This document shows, one piece after another, positions 1 through 8,597 of a stretch of 40,439 nt of DNA. Within the stretch, counting starts at the first letter, position 1; the number at the start of each line of letters is the position of its first letter. A program made the translations under genes and the position numbers. The notes below the pieces were generated by a model. It made no database searches and was not told the origin of the DNA. It was given only the letters and a program-made list of their open reading frames with translations. Source of the DNA: an uncultured Clostridia bacterium (GTDB taxonomy: Bacteria > Bacillota > Clostridia > Christensenellales > Borkfalkiaceae); the NCBI GenBank assembly GCA_947623655.1, contig CANQHG010000016.1, positions 1-40,439 of the forward strand. The letters are read 5' to 3'.

Positions 1-77
1 GAAGGATCTCATAAACCCACGGAGCCTGACTTCGATCGAGGGGATTCTTCGGGGGCTACGCCCCCTCAGAATGAGCG
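1..77 (+). repeat. Family 1 palindromic repeat, partial
   Basis: This is the right-hand part of a family 1 repeat cut by the window edge. It runs from GAAGGATCTCATAAACCCAC to CAGAATGAGCG. It is almost identical to the copy at 739-815, differing at about three bases near position 35, and the two copies flank the nucleotidase gene. Confidence 0.8.
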
Positions 78-120
78 GCCGCCCGAGGCACAGCGCAAGA
101 AACCAAAAAAGGAGTTACTT

Positions 121-705
121 ATGAAAATCGCAGTCGATTTAGACGATACATTATCCGTCGTAGACCGTGTGACGCGGGCGGGCGGATACATCGAGCGCTA
201 TCATTTGCCCTTTAAACTCGTGGACGAAAACGCTCACGCTCTTGTCAACGTATACGATTGGGAAATCGAAGACGTGCTGAAATTTGTCCGCGAGGGCGGG
301 ATCACGGTCTTCACCGACGCCGAGGCGAGAAAGGGCGCGCGGGAAGTGCTTACCGCGCTGAAAAAGGCGGGACATGAAATCGTTGTATTGACTGCAAGAC
401 AGCGGGAATGGTTCGTCAATCCCGAAAAGGTTTCGCGCGATTGGCTGGAAAAGCGACGCATTCCTTACGATGAGATCGTCGCCGACGTGCCGTTCAACGA
501 AAAGGGCAGATATTGCAAGGAACAGGGCATTCCCGTCATCATAGACGATTCGTTTACGACTTGTTTTTCGGCGCAGGAGCTGGGCGTGCACGCCATTCTG
601 ATGGTGGACAAGCACAACGTCGCCCGCGCTTCGGAGATCAACTTCCGCGCCTCGAATTGGAAGCAAATTGCAGGGATTTTAAATGTTTTATTAAGAACGA
701 TGTAG
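121..705 (+). CDS. HAD-family 5'(3')-deoxyribonucleotidase-like phosphatase
   Basis: A 194-residue protein that begins with the HAD nucleophile motif DLDDTL (residues 6-11), as in the NT5C/YqfW group that dephosphorylates (deoxy)nucleoside monophosphates in the cytoplasm. Motif II is VVLTAR (T/S plus basic residue) near residue 90, and motif III/IV is IIDDS near residue 140. The N-terminal residues between DLDDTL and TALKKAG form the cap expected in class C nucleotidases. The start follows AAGGAG by about 6 nt. It stands alone between two near-identical family 1 repeats, with no obvious pathway partner. Substrate is not visible from sequence, so other HAD phosphatase activities remain possible. 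Confidence 0.8.
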   Translation: MKIAVDLDDTLSVVDRVTRAGGYIERYHLPFKLVDENAHALVNVYDWEIEDVLKFVREGGITVFTDAEARKGAREVLTALKKAGHEIVVLTARQREWFVNPEKVSRDWLEKRRIPYDEIVADVPFNEKGRYCKEQGIPVIIDDSFTTCFSAQELGVHAILMVDKHNVARASEINFRASNWKQIAGILNVLLRTM

Positions 706-720
706 AAGGCTCCCGCCGTG

Positions 721-815
721 CTCATCCTGAGCGTAAGCGAAGGATCTCATAAACCCACGGAGCCTGACTTCGTATGAGGGGATTCTTCGGGGGCTACGCC
801 CCCTCAGAATGAGCG
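721..815 (+). repeat. Family 1 palindromic repeat, complete
   Basis: A complete 95-bp copy. It starts CTCATCCTGAGCGTAAGCGA and ends CTCAGAATGAGCG. The arms are imperfect inverted complements of each other (CTCATcCTGAG against CTCAGaATGAG, and GAAGGATC against GATTCTTC). It lies one base upstream of the ATG at 817 in the uvrA frame. Confidence 0.85.
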
Positions 816-858
816 TATGAGCTCATTCCATCCAAACCCAACCCATCAACAATCAACT

Positions 859-3681
859 ATGCAAGACGAAATATACGTACACGGCGCAAAAGCCAACAAT
901 TTAAAAAATATCGACGTCCATATTCCCCGCAACGCGCTCACCGTCTTTACGGGTCTTTCGGGCAGCGGAAAATCGACGCTCGCCTTCGACACCATCTTCG
1001 CCGAGGGCCAGCGGCGGTATATGGAGAGCCTGAGTTCGTATGCCCGCCAGTTCCTCGGCATGATGGAAAAACCCGACGTGGAGTCTATCGACGGTCTCTC
1101 GCCCGCCATTTCCATTGACCAGAAGACGACGAGCCACAATCCCCGCTCCACCGTCGGGACCGTGACGGAGATCTACGACTATCTCCGTCTTCTTTTCGCA
1201 CGCGCGGGCGTTCCACACTGTCCCAAGTGCGGCAGGGAGATCAGACGGCAGACCGTGGACGAGATCGCCGACCGCGTGATGGAGCTTCCCGCGGGCAGCA
1301 AGATCCTCGTCAATGCGCCCGTCGTCCGCGGCAAGAAAGGGGAATATAAAAAGGAACTCGCCTCTTACAGAAAGAGCGGCTACGCGCGGGTCAAGATCGA
1401 CGGCATCGTCTACGACCTGCAGGAAGAGATCGACCTCGATAAAAACATCAAACACAATATCTCCGTCGTCATCGACCGTCTTGTCGTCAAAGAGGGCATA
1501 CTGAAAAGGCTCACCGAGTCTCTCGAAACGGCCCTGAAACTTGCCGACGGGCTTGTCGTCGTCGATTGCGACGGGACGGAGACCCTCTATTCTTCCCGCT
1601 ATGCGTGTCCCGATTGCGGCGTCTCCATCGAAGAGATCGAGCCGCGCCTCTTTTCGTTCAACACGCCGTGGGGCGCCTGTCCCGCCTGTACGGGGCTCGG
1701 CTTTCAACAGCGCGTCGACCCCGATCTCATCTGCCCCGACCGCACAAAATCCCTGCGCGAGGGGGCGATCAGGATCAGCGGCTGGAATCTCGACAGTTCC
1801 ACCGTCACGCAGATGTATCTCGGCGCCCTCGCAAAGCACTATAAATTCTCGATGGACGTTCCCGTGAAAGACTTGCCCGAAGGCGTTTTCGATATGCTCA
1901 TGTACGGCAACGGCGGCGAGAAGATCGATATGCACTATGCGACCCGCTCTTTCTCTTCGGACTATAAGAGTGCGTGGGAAGGGTTTGTCAACAACCTGCA
2001 GCGCCGCTATAATCAGACGAGCTCCGTCGGCGTGAAGTGGGACATCGAGCGGTACATGCGAACGACCGATTGCCCCGTCTGTCACGGCAAACGGCTCAAA
2101 AAGGAAGCCCTTGCCGTCACGGTCGGCGGAAAAAACATTGCGGAAGTGTGCGATATGCCCGTGTCGGAGATCTATCGGTTTCTCGGCGGGCTGCAACTGA
2201 CGCAGACGCAGCACAAGTTTGCCGACGTCATCTTAAAAGAGATCAGAAGCCGCATCAACTTCCTTGTCGGCGTGGGGCTCGACTACCTCACGCTCTCGAG
2301 AAACGCCGCGACTCTCTCGGGCGGAGAGAGCCAGCGTATCAGGCTCGCAACGCAGATCGGTTCCGCGCTCACGGGCGTCCTGTATATCCTCGACGAACCG
2401 TCCATCGGGCTCCATCAACGGGACAACGAGCGGCTTTTGAATTCGCTGAAAGGACTTCGCGACCTCGGCAATACGCTCATCGTCGTCGAGCACGACGAAG
2501 ATACCATGCGGGCGGCGGACTATATCGTCGACATCGGCCCAAAGGCGGGCGTGCACGGAGGAGAAGTCGTCGCCTGCGGCACGGCGGAAGATATCATGGC
2601 GGAGCCCCGCTCGATCACGGGCGACTATCTTGCGGGCAGAAGAAAAATTCCCGTTCCCGAAAAGAGAAAGGAGCCGGACGGCAGATGGCTGAAAGTTGAA
2701 AACTGCCGCCAAAACAATTTAAAGGGGATCGACGTCGGGATCCCCGCGGGTCTTATTACTTGCGTCACGGGAGTGAGCGGATCGGGAAAGAGTTCCCTCG
2801 TCAACGAGATCATTCTCCCCGTGTTATCCAACAATTTAAACGGCTCCCGCCTCCCTTTGGGAAACAGCGGCGCGTTCTCAGGGCTCGAATATTTCGATAA
2901 AGTCATTGCCATCGACCAATCGCCCATCGGCCGCACGCCGCGCTCCAATCCCGCGACATATACGGGCGTTTTCGGGCCGATCAGAGAGCTCTTCGCTTCC
3001 ACGCCCGACGCCAAGGCGCTCGGATTTAAGGCGGGGAGATTTTCGTTCAACGTCGCGGGCGGCAGATGCGAAAACTGCGAGGGCGACGGCATCATGAAGA
3101 TCGAGATGCACTTTTTGCCCGACGTATATGTCCCCTGCGAAGTGTGCGGCGGAAAGAGATACAACCGCGAGACGCTCGAGGTCCGCTACAAGGGCAAGAC
3201 GATTTCCGACGTGCTCGATATGACCGTAGAGGAAGCATGCGACTTCTTCAAGAGCATTCCCTCCGTCTACAACAAGATCAAAACGCTCAACGAAGTGGGA
3301 CTCGGCTATATCAAGCTCGGCCAGAGCTCCACAACGCTCTCGGGCGGCGAAGCGCAGCGCGTGAAACTCGCGACCGAACTTTCAAAACGCTCAACGGGCA
3401 AGACGTTTTATATCCTCGACGAACCGACGACGGGTCTGCACAGCTACGACGTCGAAAAACTCATCAATATCTTGTTGAAATTGCGCGACGGCGGGAACAC
3501 GGTGCTCGTCATCGAGCATAATTTAGACGTGGTGAAGATCGCCGACTATATCGTCGACCTCGGCCCCGAGGGGGGAGACGGCGGCGGCGAGGTCGTCACG
3601 ACGGGCACGCCCGAAGAGGTATCCCGCGTCGAAAAGAGCTACACGGGACAATTTTTGAGAAAAGTGCTGGCAACGGAGTGA
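859..3681 (+). CDS. uvrA: Excinuclease ABC subunit A
   Basis: UvrA is the damage-recognition ATPase of nucleotide excision repair and acts as a dimer with UvrB. From the ATG at 859 it is 940 residues, the usual family length, starting [18 protein letters not shown]. Both ABC modules are present: Walker A LSGSGKST and VSGSGKSS, and signatures [12 protein letters not shown] and [12 protein letters not shown], each followed by ILDEP. Zinc-binding cysteine pairs are visible as CPKCG, CPDCG/CPAC, CPVC and CENC/CEVCGG. An in-frame ATG at 817 would add 14 low-complexity residues. It lies directly after a repeat and lacks homology, so 859 is preferred, although neither start has a clear Shine-Dalgarno. 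No uvrB or uvrC is nearby. Confidence 0.97.
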   Translation: MQDEIYVHGAKANNLKNIDVHIPRNALTVFTGLSGSGKSTLAFDTIFAEGQRRYMESLSSYARQFLGMMEKPDVESIDGLSPAISIDQKTTSHNPRSTVGTVTEIYDYLRLLFARAGVPHCPKCGREIRRQTVDEIADRVMELPAGSKILVNAPVVRGKKGEYKKELASYRKSGYARVKIDGIVYDLQEEIDLDKNIKHNISVVIDRLVVKEGILKRLTESLETALKLADGLVVVDCDGTETLYSSRYACPDCGVSIEEIEPRLFSFNTPWGACPACTGLGFQQRVDPDLICPDRTKSLREGAIRISGWNLDSSTVTQMYLGALAKHYKFSMDVPVKDLPEGVFDMLMYGNGGEKIDMHYATRSFSSDYKSAWEGFVNNLQRRYNQTSSVGVKWDIERYMRTTDCPVCHGKRLKKEALAVTVGGKNIAEVCDMPVSEIYRFLGGLQLTQTQHKFADVILKEIRSRINFLVGVGLDYLTLSRNAATLSGGESQRIRLATQIGSALTGVLYILDEPSIGLHQRDNERLLNSLKGLRDLGNTLIVVEHDEDTMRAADYIVDIGPKAGVHGGEVVACGTAEDIMAEPRSITGDYLAGRRKIPVPEKRKEPDGRWLKVENCRQNNLKGIDVGIPAGLITCVTGVSGSGKSSLVNEIILPVLSNNLNGSRLPLGNSGAFSGLEYFDKVIAIDQSPIGRTPRSNPATYTGVFGPIRELFASTPDAKALGFKAGRFSFNVAGGRCENCEGDGIMKIEMHFLPDVYVPCEVCGGKRYNRETLEVRYKGKTISDVLDMTVEEACDFFKSIPSVYNKIKTLNEVGLGYIKLGQSSTTLSGGEAQRVKLATELSKRSTGKTFYILDEPTTGLHSYDVEKLINILLKLRDGGNTVLVIEHNLDVVKIADYIVDLGPEGGDGGGEVVTTGTPEEVSRVEKSYTGQFLRKVLATE

Positions 3682-3698
3682 CAAGGGCAACCGCGTCA

Positions 3699-3744
3699 TC
3701 CCGAGCTTCGACGAAGCATCCCGGCAAACCTACGGAAGCCGCAA
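3699..3744 (+). repeat. Family 1 half-repeat
   Basis: GTCATCCCGAGCTTCGACGA followed by AGCATCCCGGCAAACCTACG resembles the left arm of family 1 (compare 15185-15220). No right arm follows. It lies between uvrA and the aminotransferase. Confidence 0.5.
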
Positions 3745-3788
3745 GAGCGGCCGCATTTCAAAACACACCAATCGATCAGGAGAAAATT

Positions 3789-4979
3789 ATGCTGAACAAA
3801 ACCATGCAACATCTTGGCGAGGAGCGGAGCGTGATCCGCGAGCTCTTCGAGTATGGCAACGGGCGCAAAAAAATTGTCGGCGAGGAAAACGTCTTCGACT
3901 TTTCCATCGGCAATCCGTCCGTGCCGACCCCCGACTTCGTACAGAAAGAGATCCGCCGCCTCATCGACACGGTCCCCCCCGAAGTTTTGCACGGCTACAC
4001 TTCCGCCCCCGGCGCACAGGAGGTCCGAAAGGCCGTTTCCGACCATATAGAGACCAAATTCGGGGTACCCATGTCCGCGAATCTCGTCTATATGACGTGC
4101 GGGGCGGCGGCTTCTATCGCCATTGCCGTCGAGGCCCTGTGCGAGGAGGGCGACGAGTTCGTCACGGTCGCGCCGTTCTATCCCGAGTACAGGATCTATG
4201 TGGAAGGCTCGGGCGCAAAGCTCGTCGTGTCGCAGTCGGATGAGAAGTTCCATCTCGACATAGAAGCGCTCGATAAGGCGGTCGGGAAGCATACGAAGGC
4301 AGTCATCATCAACTCTCCCAATAATCCCACGGGGGCAGTGCTGAGCGCGGAAGAGCTAAAAGCGCTCTCCGCTCTGCTCGAAAAAAAGAGCCTCGAAAAG
4401 GGAGAGACCATCTTCCTCATTGCCGACGAGCCCTATCGCGAACTCACTTACGGCGCCGAAGTCCCCTTCCCTATGAACTTCTACCACGATACCATTCTCT
4501 GCTATTCGTTTTCCAAATCGCTGTCTCTTGCGGGGGAACGCATCGGCTATATCGCCGTCAGTCCTTTCGCCTGCCATGCCGACGATCTCTTTTCCGCCGT
4601 ATGCGGCGCGGGAAGACGGCTGGGCTTCGTCTGTGCGCCCGCTCTCTTCCAGCGCGTGTGCGCGGCGAGCCTCGGGAAGTCGTGCGATGTGGAAAAATAC
4701 CGCGCAAACCGCGATCTGCTCTACGGTGCGCTCACGTCTTTGGGCTACGAATGCGTGCCGCCCGAGGGCGCGTTCTATCTCTTTGTAAAAGCGCTCGAAG
4801 AGAACGCCGTTGCGTTCTCCGAACGGGCGAAAAAATATGAGCTTCTGCTCGTCCCGTCCGACAGTTTCGGCGTCGGGGGCTATGTGCGTATCTCCTACTG
4901 CGTTCCCCGCGCCGTCATCGAGCGCAGTTTCCCCGCCTTTAAAAAGTTGTATGAAGAATACCGCCCGCGCTCTCTGTGA
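3789..4979 (+). CDS. Class I/II pyridoxal-phosphate aminotransferase
   Basis: A 396-residue fold-type I aminotransferase of the aspartate aminotransferase superfamily. Visible signatures are the glycine-rich N-terminal IGNPSVPTP, the SPNNPTG loop that contacts the cofactor, ADEPYRELTY (the Asp that pairs with the PLP pyridine nitrogen), and SFSKSLSLAGERIGY with the Schiff-base lysine. The C-terminal VRISYC contains the arginine that binds the substrate carboxylate. The chosen start (MLNKTMQHL) follows AGGAG by 7 nt. An upstream in-frame extension to 3678 encodes repeat-derived sequence and is rejected. Amino-acid specificity cannot be read from the sequence. It ends about 70 bp before spoVT. 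Confidence 0.92.
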   Translation: MLNKTMQHLGEERSVIRELFEYGNGRKKIVGEENVFDFSIGNPSVPTPDFVQKEIRRLIDTVPPEVLHGYTSAPGAQEVRKAVSDHIETKFGVPMSANLVYMTCGAAASIAIAVEALCEEGDEFVTVAPFYPEYRIYVEGSGAKLVVSQSDEKFHLDIEALDKAVGKHTKAVIINSPNNPTGAVLSAEELKALSALLEKKSLEKGETIFLIADEPYRELTYGAEVPFPMNFYHDTILCYSFSKSLSLAGERIGYIAVSPFACHADDLFSAVCGAGRRLGFVCAPALFQRVCAASLGKSCDVEKYRANRDLLYGALTSLGYECVPPEGAFYLFVKALEENAVAFSERAKKYELLLVPSDSFGVGGYVRISYCVPRAVIERSFPAFKKLYEEYRPRSL

Positions 4980-4997
4980 ATGAGCGCTTTATCAACC

Positions 4998-5027
4998 GCA
5001 TAAAAACCGATCTCCCTCCGCATATTG
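4998..5027 (+). promoter_or_regulatory. Possible sigma-G-type promoter for spoVT
   Basis: GCATA at 4998-5002 and CATATTG at 5021-5027, separated by 18 bp, resemble the Bacillus forespore sigma-G consensus (GHATR, 18, CATNHTA) with one mismatch in the -10. spoVT is a sigma-G gene in B. subtilis. The inferred start point would leave a very short leader holding the GGAGG. Confidence 0.45.
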
Positions 5028-5047
5028 AAAGTATACGGAGGTTTTTT

Positions 5048-5593
5048 ATGAAAGCAACAGGAATCGTACGCAGGATCGACGAGCTCGGGCGGGTCGTCAT
5101 TCCCAAAGAAATAAGGCGCACGTTGCGTATTCGCGAGGGAGACCCCTTGGAACTCTTTACCGACCGCGACGAGCTTATGCTCAAAAAATATTCGCCCATT
5201 GCGTCCGTCGAACGCTTTGCCGAGGGTACCGCAAAATCGCTCTCCGAACAGAGCGGCTATCTCGCCGCCATTCTCGACACCGACTCGGTGCTCTCCGTCG
5301 GCGGCGCGGGGAAACGTGCGCTTATCGGAAAGACCGTGACCGATAAAGTGACGGAGATCATGACCGCGCGAAGCAGTTATCTTGCCAACAAGGCGGAGGG
5401 GGGAGAGATCGTTCCCATTGCCAACGACAGCGACTATGCGGCGACGGCTCAGATCATCGTTCCCATCGTTGCGGGGGGAGACTGCCTCGGCGCCGTCGTG
5501 CTGTTGTCGAACGAAGAGGGGGCAGTCCTCGAGGCGAATGCCGTCAAACTCGCCCGTCTCACCGCCGACATCATTGCCAATCAGTTTGAATAG
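5048..5593 (+). CDS. spoVT: Stage V sporulation protein T
   Basis: A 181-residue transcription factor. The N-terminal AbrB-type swapped-hairpin DNA-binding domain (MKATGIVRRIDELGRVVIPKEIRR) is the near-invariant SpoVT/AbrB signature. The C-terminal part (about 55-181) is the GAF-like domain of SpoVT. In Bacillus it is made in the forespore and modulates sigma-G genes. The start is fixed by homology and by GGAGG about 6 nt upstream; a longer reading frame to 4976 is not needed. It is followed by the flippase and yabN genes, the same order as spoVT-yabM-yabN in B. subtilis. Confidence 0.95.
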   Translation: MKATGIVRRIDELGRVVIPKEIRRTLRIREGDPLELFTDRDELMLKKYSPIASVERFAEGTAKSLSEQSGYLAAILDTDSVLSVGGAGKRALIGKTVTDKVTEIMTARSSYLANKAEGGEIVPIANDSDYAATAQIIVPIVAGGDCLGAVVLLSNEEGAVLEANAVKLARLTADIIANQFE

Positions 5594-5596
5594 TTT

Positions 5597-5631
5597 CGAA
5601 CGATTTGTTTTCTGCGAAAACAAATCGTTCG
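5597..5631 (+). terminator. Perfect 16-bp hairpin after spoVT
   Basis: CGAACGATTTGTTTTC (5597-5612), loop TGC, and its exact complement (5616-5631) begin four bases after the spoVT stop. No T-run follows, so it may be a processing or stability hairpin rather than a classical intrinsic terminator. Confidence 0.6.
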
Positions 5632-5911
5632 AGGGGTCGGCTTAGTTCATTCCCGAGCCTTATCACCCCACGAACGATGCTCCTTGAAAACAACAAGGCG
5701 CAGGTATGTGCCGACTTGAGTCGCCCACGGCGGAAGTAAATTCCGCCTAAGGCACATGATGTTGGAATGGTTTCGAACATTTCTTTGCTCGGCCCGCTTA
5801 CCTGCCCCCTCCTGAGGAGGGGGGAAGGGGGTGGGCAACGGATCAAAGACGCTTTCCCCCTCGGGGAAAGCCTTTGCCGTGACGGAGCGGCTCTTGGCGC
5901 TCCTACATATC
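5632..5911. other. Intergenic region with hairpins, no gene
   Basis: 280 bp with no supported gene. It contains GGCGGAA gtaaa TTCCGCC (about 5729-5747), a family 2-like C/G-rich hairpin (about 5798-5835), and GCTTTCCCC ctc GGGGAAAGC (about 5851-5871). The last one resembles the hairpin at 28869-28902. Confidence 0.5.
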
Positions 5912-7339
5912 ATGAAGCATGCGAAATTCTTAAAAAACGTTGCCGTGATCTCCCTTTCGGGACTCATCGCAAAGGGGATCGGCGCGGTCTACCGCATACC
6001 GCTTACAGGCATGCTCGGCGGGTACGGCACGGGGCTTTATCAAATGGCCTATCCGCTCTTTTGCGTTCTTCTTACCTTTTCGTCGGCGGGGATCCCGTCC
6101 GCCCTTTCCCGCATGATCGCGGGCGGAAGCGGGGAGAGCGTGATGAAAAGCGCCCTGCGCCTCTTTGCCACCCTCGGCGCGGCGGGGACCGTACTCATGT
6201 TCCTGCTCGCCCCTCTGATGAGCGGTCTGCAAGGGGAAACCGCTCTCGTCTCCTGCTACTTCGCGCTCGCGCCTTCCGTCTTTTTTGTCGCACTTATTGC
6301 AGTTTTCAGGGGATATTTTCAGGGGAAAAACGACATGAAGCCCACGGCGCTGTCCGAAATTCTCGAACAGCTCGTCAAAGTCTTTGCGGGACTTCTTCTG
6401 GCAAGATCCGCGTCCGACCCCTCCCGCGGCGCCGCGTACGCGCTCTTTGCGGTCTCCCTCTCCGAACTCTTTGCGCTCTTCTACCTTGCGAGAAAGTATA
6501 AAAAGACAAAGCGTGTTCTTCTCGTGCGCGAAAAGTCGGGTTTTTCCGTGCTGCGCGCCTCGTTGCCCGTGATGGCGGCGGCCGCGCTCCTGCCCCTTTC
6601 GCGTATGGCGGACAGCGTTATCGTCGTACGCCTTTTGTCGCGCTATGCGGAGAACGCCGTCACGCTCTACGGCCTCTTTGCGGGGGCGGCCGTGAGCCTC
6701 TGTTCGCTTCCCGCAACGTTTTGCTACGGCCTTGTCGCGGCGACCGTTCCCGCCGTCTCGAAAAGCATTGCGCGCGGCGACGAGGGAGAGGGGAGAGACC
6801 GCGCCATGTACGCCCTCCTTCTCACCCTTGCGCTCTCCCTTCCCTTCGCGGCGGCGCTTCTCCTCTTCGCGCGGCCCATCGTCGATTTTCTCTATCCCTC
6901 CCTCTCCCTTGCGGACAGACAGACTATCATCGGCCTCGTGCGGCTCTCCTCGCTCTCGTCCGTATTTCTTGCGGGCGTAGATACTCTTTCCGCCTCGCTC
7001 ACGGGCATGGGACGGGCCAAATGCGCCGCCTTTTCGATGGGCGCGGCCGTTTTGTGCAAACTCGCGCTGCAATTTGTCTTTATCAACGCAAAACTGCTCG
7101 TCGGGGGCGCCGCCCTTGCCGCAAACGTATCATATCCGATTGCTTTTTTTCTCGACTTGGTGTATACTGTAAGAAAAAAGAAGGTGAAGAGTTATGATAA
7201 CGGTGATCGGCTCGGGAACGGAGCGGGGCGACTTGACTTTAAACGCGTTGCAGGCGCTGAGGGAAGCGGACGAAGTGATTCTCCGCACGGAAAAAATCCC
7301 CGCCGCGCAGACCTTGATCGACCAAAATATTCGCTATGA
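5912..7339 (+). CDS. SpoVB/YabM-like polysaccharide flippase (MOP superfamily)
   Basis: A 475-residue integral membrane protein of the MVF/SpoVB branch of the MOP flippases, which move lipid-linked glycans across the membrane. It starts MKHAKFLKNVAVISLSGLIAKGIGAVYRIPLT, closely matching the SpoVB N-terminus. I count about 12 hydrophobic segments, fewer than the 14 common in the family. The last 48 residues are hydrophilic and overlap yabN by 146 bp in another frame, so they look like read-through of a lost stop. No good Shine-Dalgarno precedes 5912; the start is chosen by homology. Position after spoVT points to the YabM paralogue. Confidence 0.85.
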   Translation: MKHAKFLKNVAVISLSGLIAKGIGAVYRIPLTGMLGGYGTGLYQMAYPLFCVLLTFSSAGIPSALSRMIAGGSGESVMKSALRLFATLGAAGTVLMFLLAPLMSGLQGETALVSCYFALAPSVFFVALIAVFRGYFQGKNDMKPTALSEILEQLVKVFAGLLLARSASDPSRGAAYALFAVSLSELFALFYLARKYKKTKRVLLVREKSGFSVLRASLPVMAAAALLPLSRMADSVIVVRLLSRYAENAVTLYGLFAGAAVSLCSLPATFCYGLVAATVPAVSKSIARGDEGEGRDRAMYALLLTLALSLPFAAALLLFARPIVDFLYPSLSLADRQTIIGLVRLSSLSSVFLAGVDTLSASLTGMGRAKCAAFSMGAAVLCKLALQFVFINAKLLVGGAALAANVSYPIAFFLDLVYTVRKKKVKSYDNGDRLGNGAGRLDFKRVAGAEGSGRSDSPHGKNPRRADLDRPKYSL

Positions 7340-8597
7340 AACGCTCGATCTTCTCTACGAATCGAGCCGTACTTATGATACGCTCGTCAAAAAGATCGTT
7401 GAGGAGATCAAAAGACGGGGCAGGAAAAAAGAAGTCTGCTATGTCGTGGACGGAAGCGTCACCGAAGACGCGGCGGCGGGGATCCTGCTCCGCAGCAACT
7501 TCGCGCGGTCCGTCGACGGGCGTTCCAAAGCGGGCGCTTTTGCCGCCCTTGCGGGCCTTTGCGGCGATTATACGGCCGTTTCCGCCTTTTCCGCCGCAGA
7601 ACAAAAATTACAGCTTCCCCTCGTTGTGTACGACGTCACGGAAGATAATGTCGGCGACCTCAAGCTTCTTCTTGCGGAAAAGTTCGGCGACGAGGCGGAG
7701 AGCGTGCTCATCACCGACGGCGTTGCCCGTGAAATGCCGCTGTATGAGACCGACCGCGCAGAGCTCGGCTTTCTGACGGGTCTTGTGTTGAAAAATCAAG
7801 ACTTATTGTCCAAAAAACGCTTTGATTTCGAGGACGTCGTTGCCATTTTAAAGCGTCTCCGCGCCCCCGACGGTTGCCCATGGGACAAAGTGCAGACGCA
7901 TGAATCCATCCGCATCAACGCCATTGAAGAGGCGTACGAACTCGTAGACGCCATCGACAGAAAGGACCCCGACCGCATGTGCGAAGAGGCGGGGGACGTT
8001 TTGATGCAGTCGCTCTTCCATGCCGTCATGGAGGAGGAAAAGGGGAATTTTACGGTGACGGACGTGCTCTCGGGGCTGTGCACAAAGCTCATCACTCGCC
8101 ACACGCATGTTTTCGGGACCGACAAGGCGGCCTCGGCGGACGGCGCGCTCTCCGTCTGGGAGAAGAACAAGATGACGGAGAAGCATCAGGCGACCTATTC
8201 GGACGCTGTAAACGACGTGCCGCAGTGTTTCCCCGCTCTCCTGCGGGCACAGAAGATCGCAAAGCGTATGGAGAAGGGGGGCTGGGACAAGGCCACTTTG
8301 GAAAATTTCGAAAAAAAGTTCCGCGAGGAGTACTGCGAACTCATGGAGGCGCTCAACGGCGGCGATAAGGCCCATATCGAAGAGGAGTTGGGCGACGTTC
8401 TCTTCTGCACCGTCGAGCTCGGAAGGGCGGTCGGCGGCGATTGCGAGCTCGCTCTCCTCGAAACGGTGAAAAAGGCGGCCGCTCGCTATACCGCCTACGA
8501 ATCGTTCGTGCTCGCAGACGGCAAAGACGTGCACAACCTCACGGACGAAGAGAAAGATGCCTATTACAAGAGAGCCAAAGATGCTGCACGCGCTTGA
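7194..8597 (+). CDS. yabN: YabN-like fusion: tetrapyrrole methylase fold plus MazG
   Basis: A 467-residue two-domain protein. Residues 1 to about 200 have the tetrapyrrole (corrin/porphyrin) methylase fold, starting MITVIGSGTERGDLTL as in YabN. Residues about 215-467 hold MazG pyrophosphohydrolase units: APDGCPWDKVQTHESI, then EEAYELVDAI with EEAGDVL, which supply the metal-binding glutamates, and a second EEYCELMEAL with EEELGDVLF. MazG enzymes hydrolyse NTPs to NMP and PPi. AAGGTGA lies 7-8 nt before the ATG. It overlaps the flippase gene by 146 bp and dus by 17 bp, suggesting one translationally coupled unit. Confidence 0.93.
   Translation: MITVIGSGTERGDLTLNALQALREADEVILRTEKIPAAQTLIDQNIRYETLDLLYESSRTYDTLVKKIVEEIKRRGRKKEVCYVVDGSVTEDAAAGILLRSNFARSVDGRSKAGAFAALAGLCGDYTAVSAFSAAEQKLQLPLVVYDVTEDNVGDLKLLLAEKFGDEAESVLITDGVAREMPLYETDRAELGFLTGLVLKNQDLLSKKRFDFEDVVAILKRLRAPDGCPWDKVQTHESIRINAIEEAYELVDAIDRKDPDRMCEEAGDVLMQSLFHAVMEEEKGNFTVTDVLSGLCTKLITRHTHVFGTDKAASADGALSVWEKNKMTEKHQATYSDAVNDVPQCFPALLRAQKIAKRMEKGGWDKATLENFEKKFREEYCELMEALNGGDKAHIEEELGDVLFCTVELGRAVGGDCELALLETVKKAAARYTAYESFVLADGKDVHNLTDEEKDAYYKRAKDAARA

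Noticed and set aside
901-2214. 437-codon antisense frame inside uvrA
   Set aside because: Shadow of a GC-rich coding region. The plus strand is a complete UvrA.
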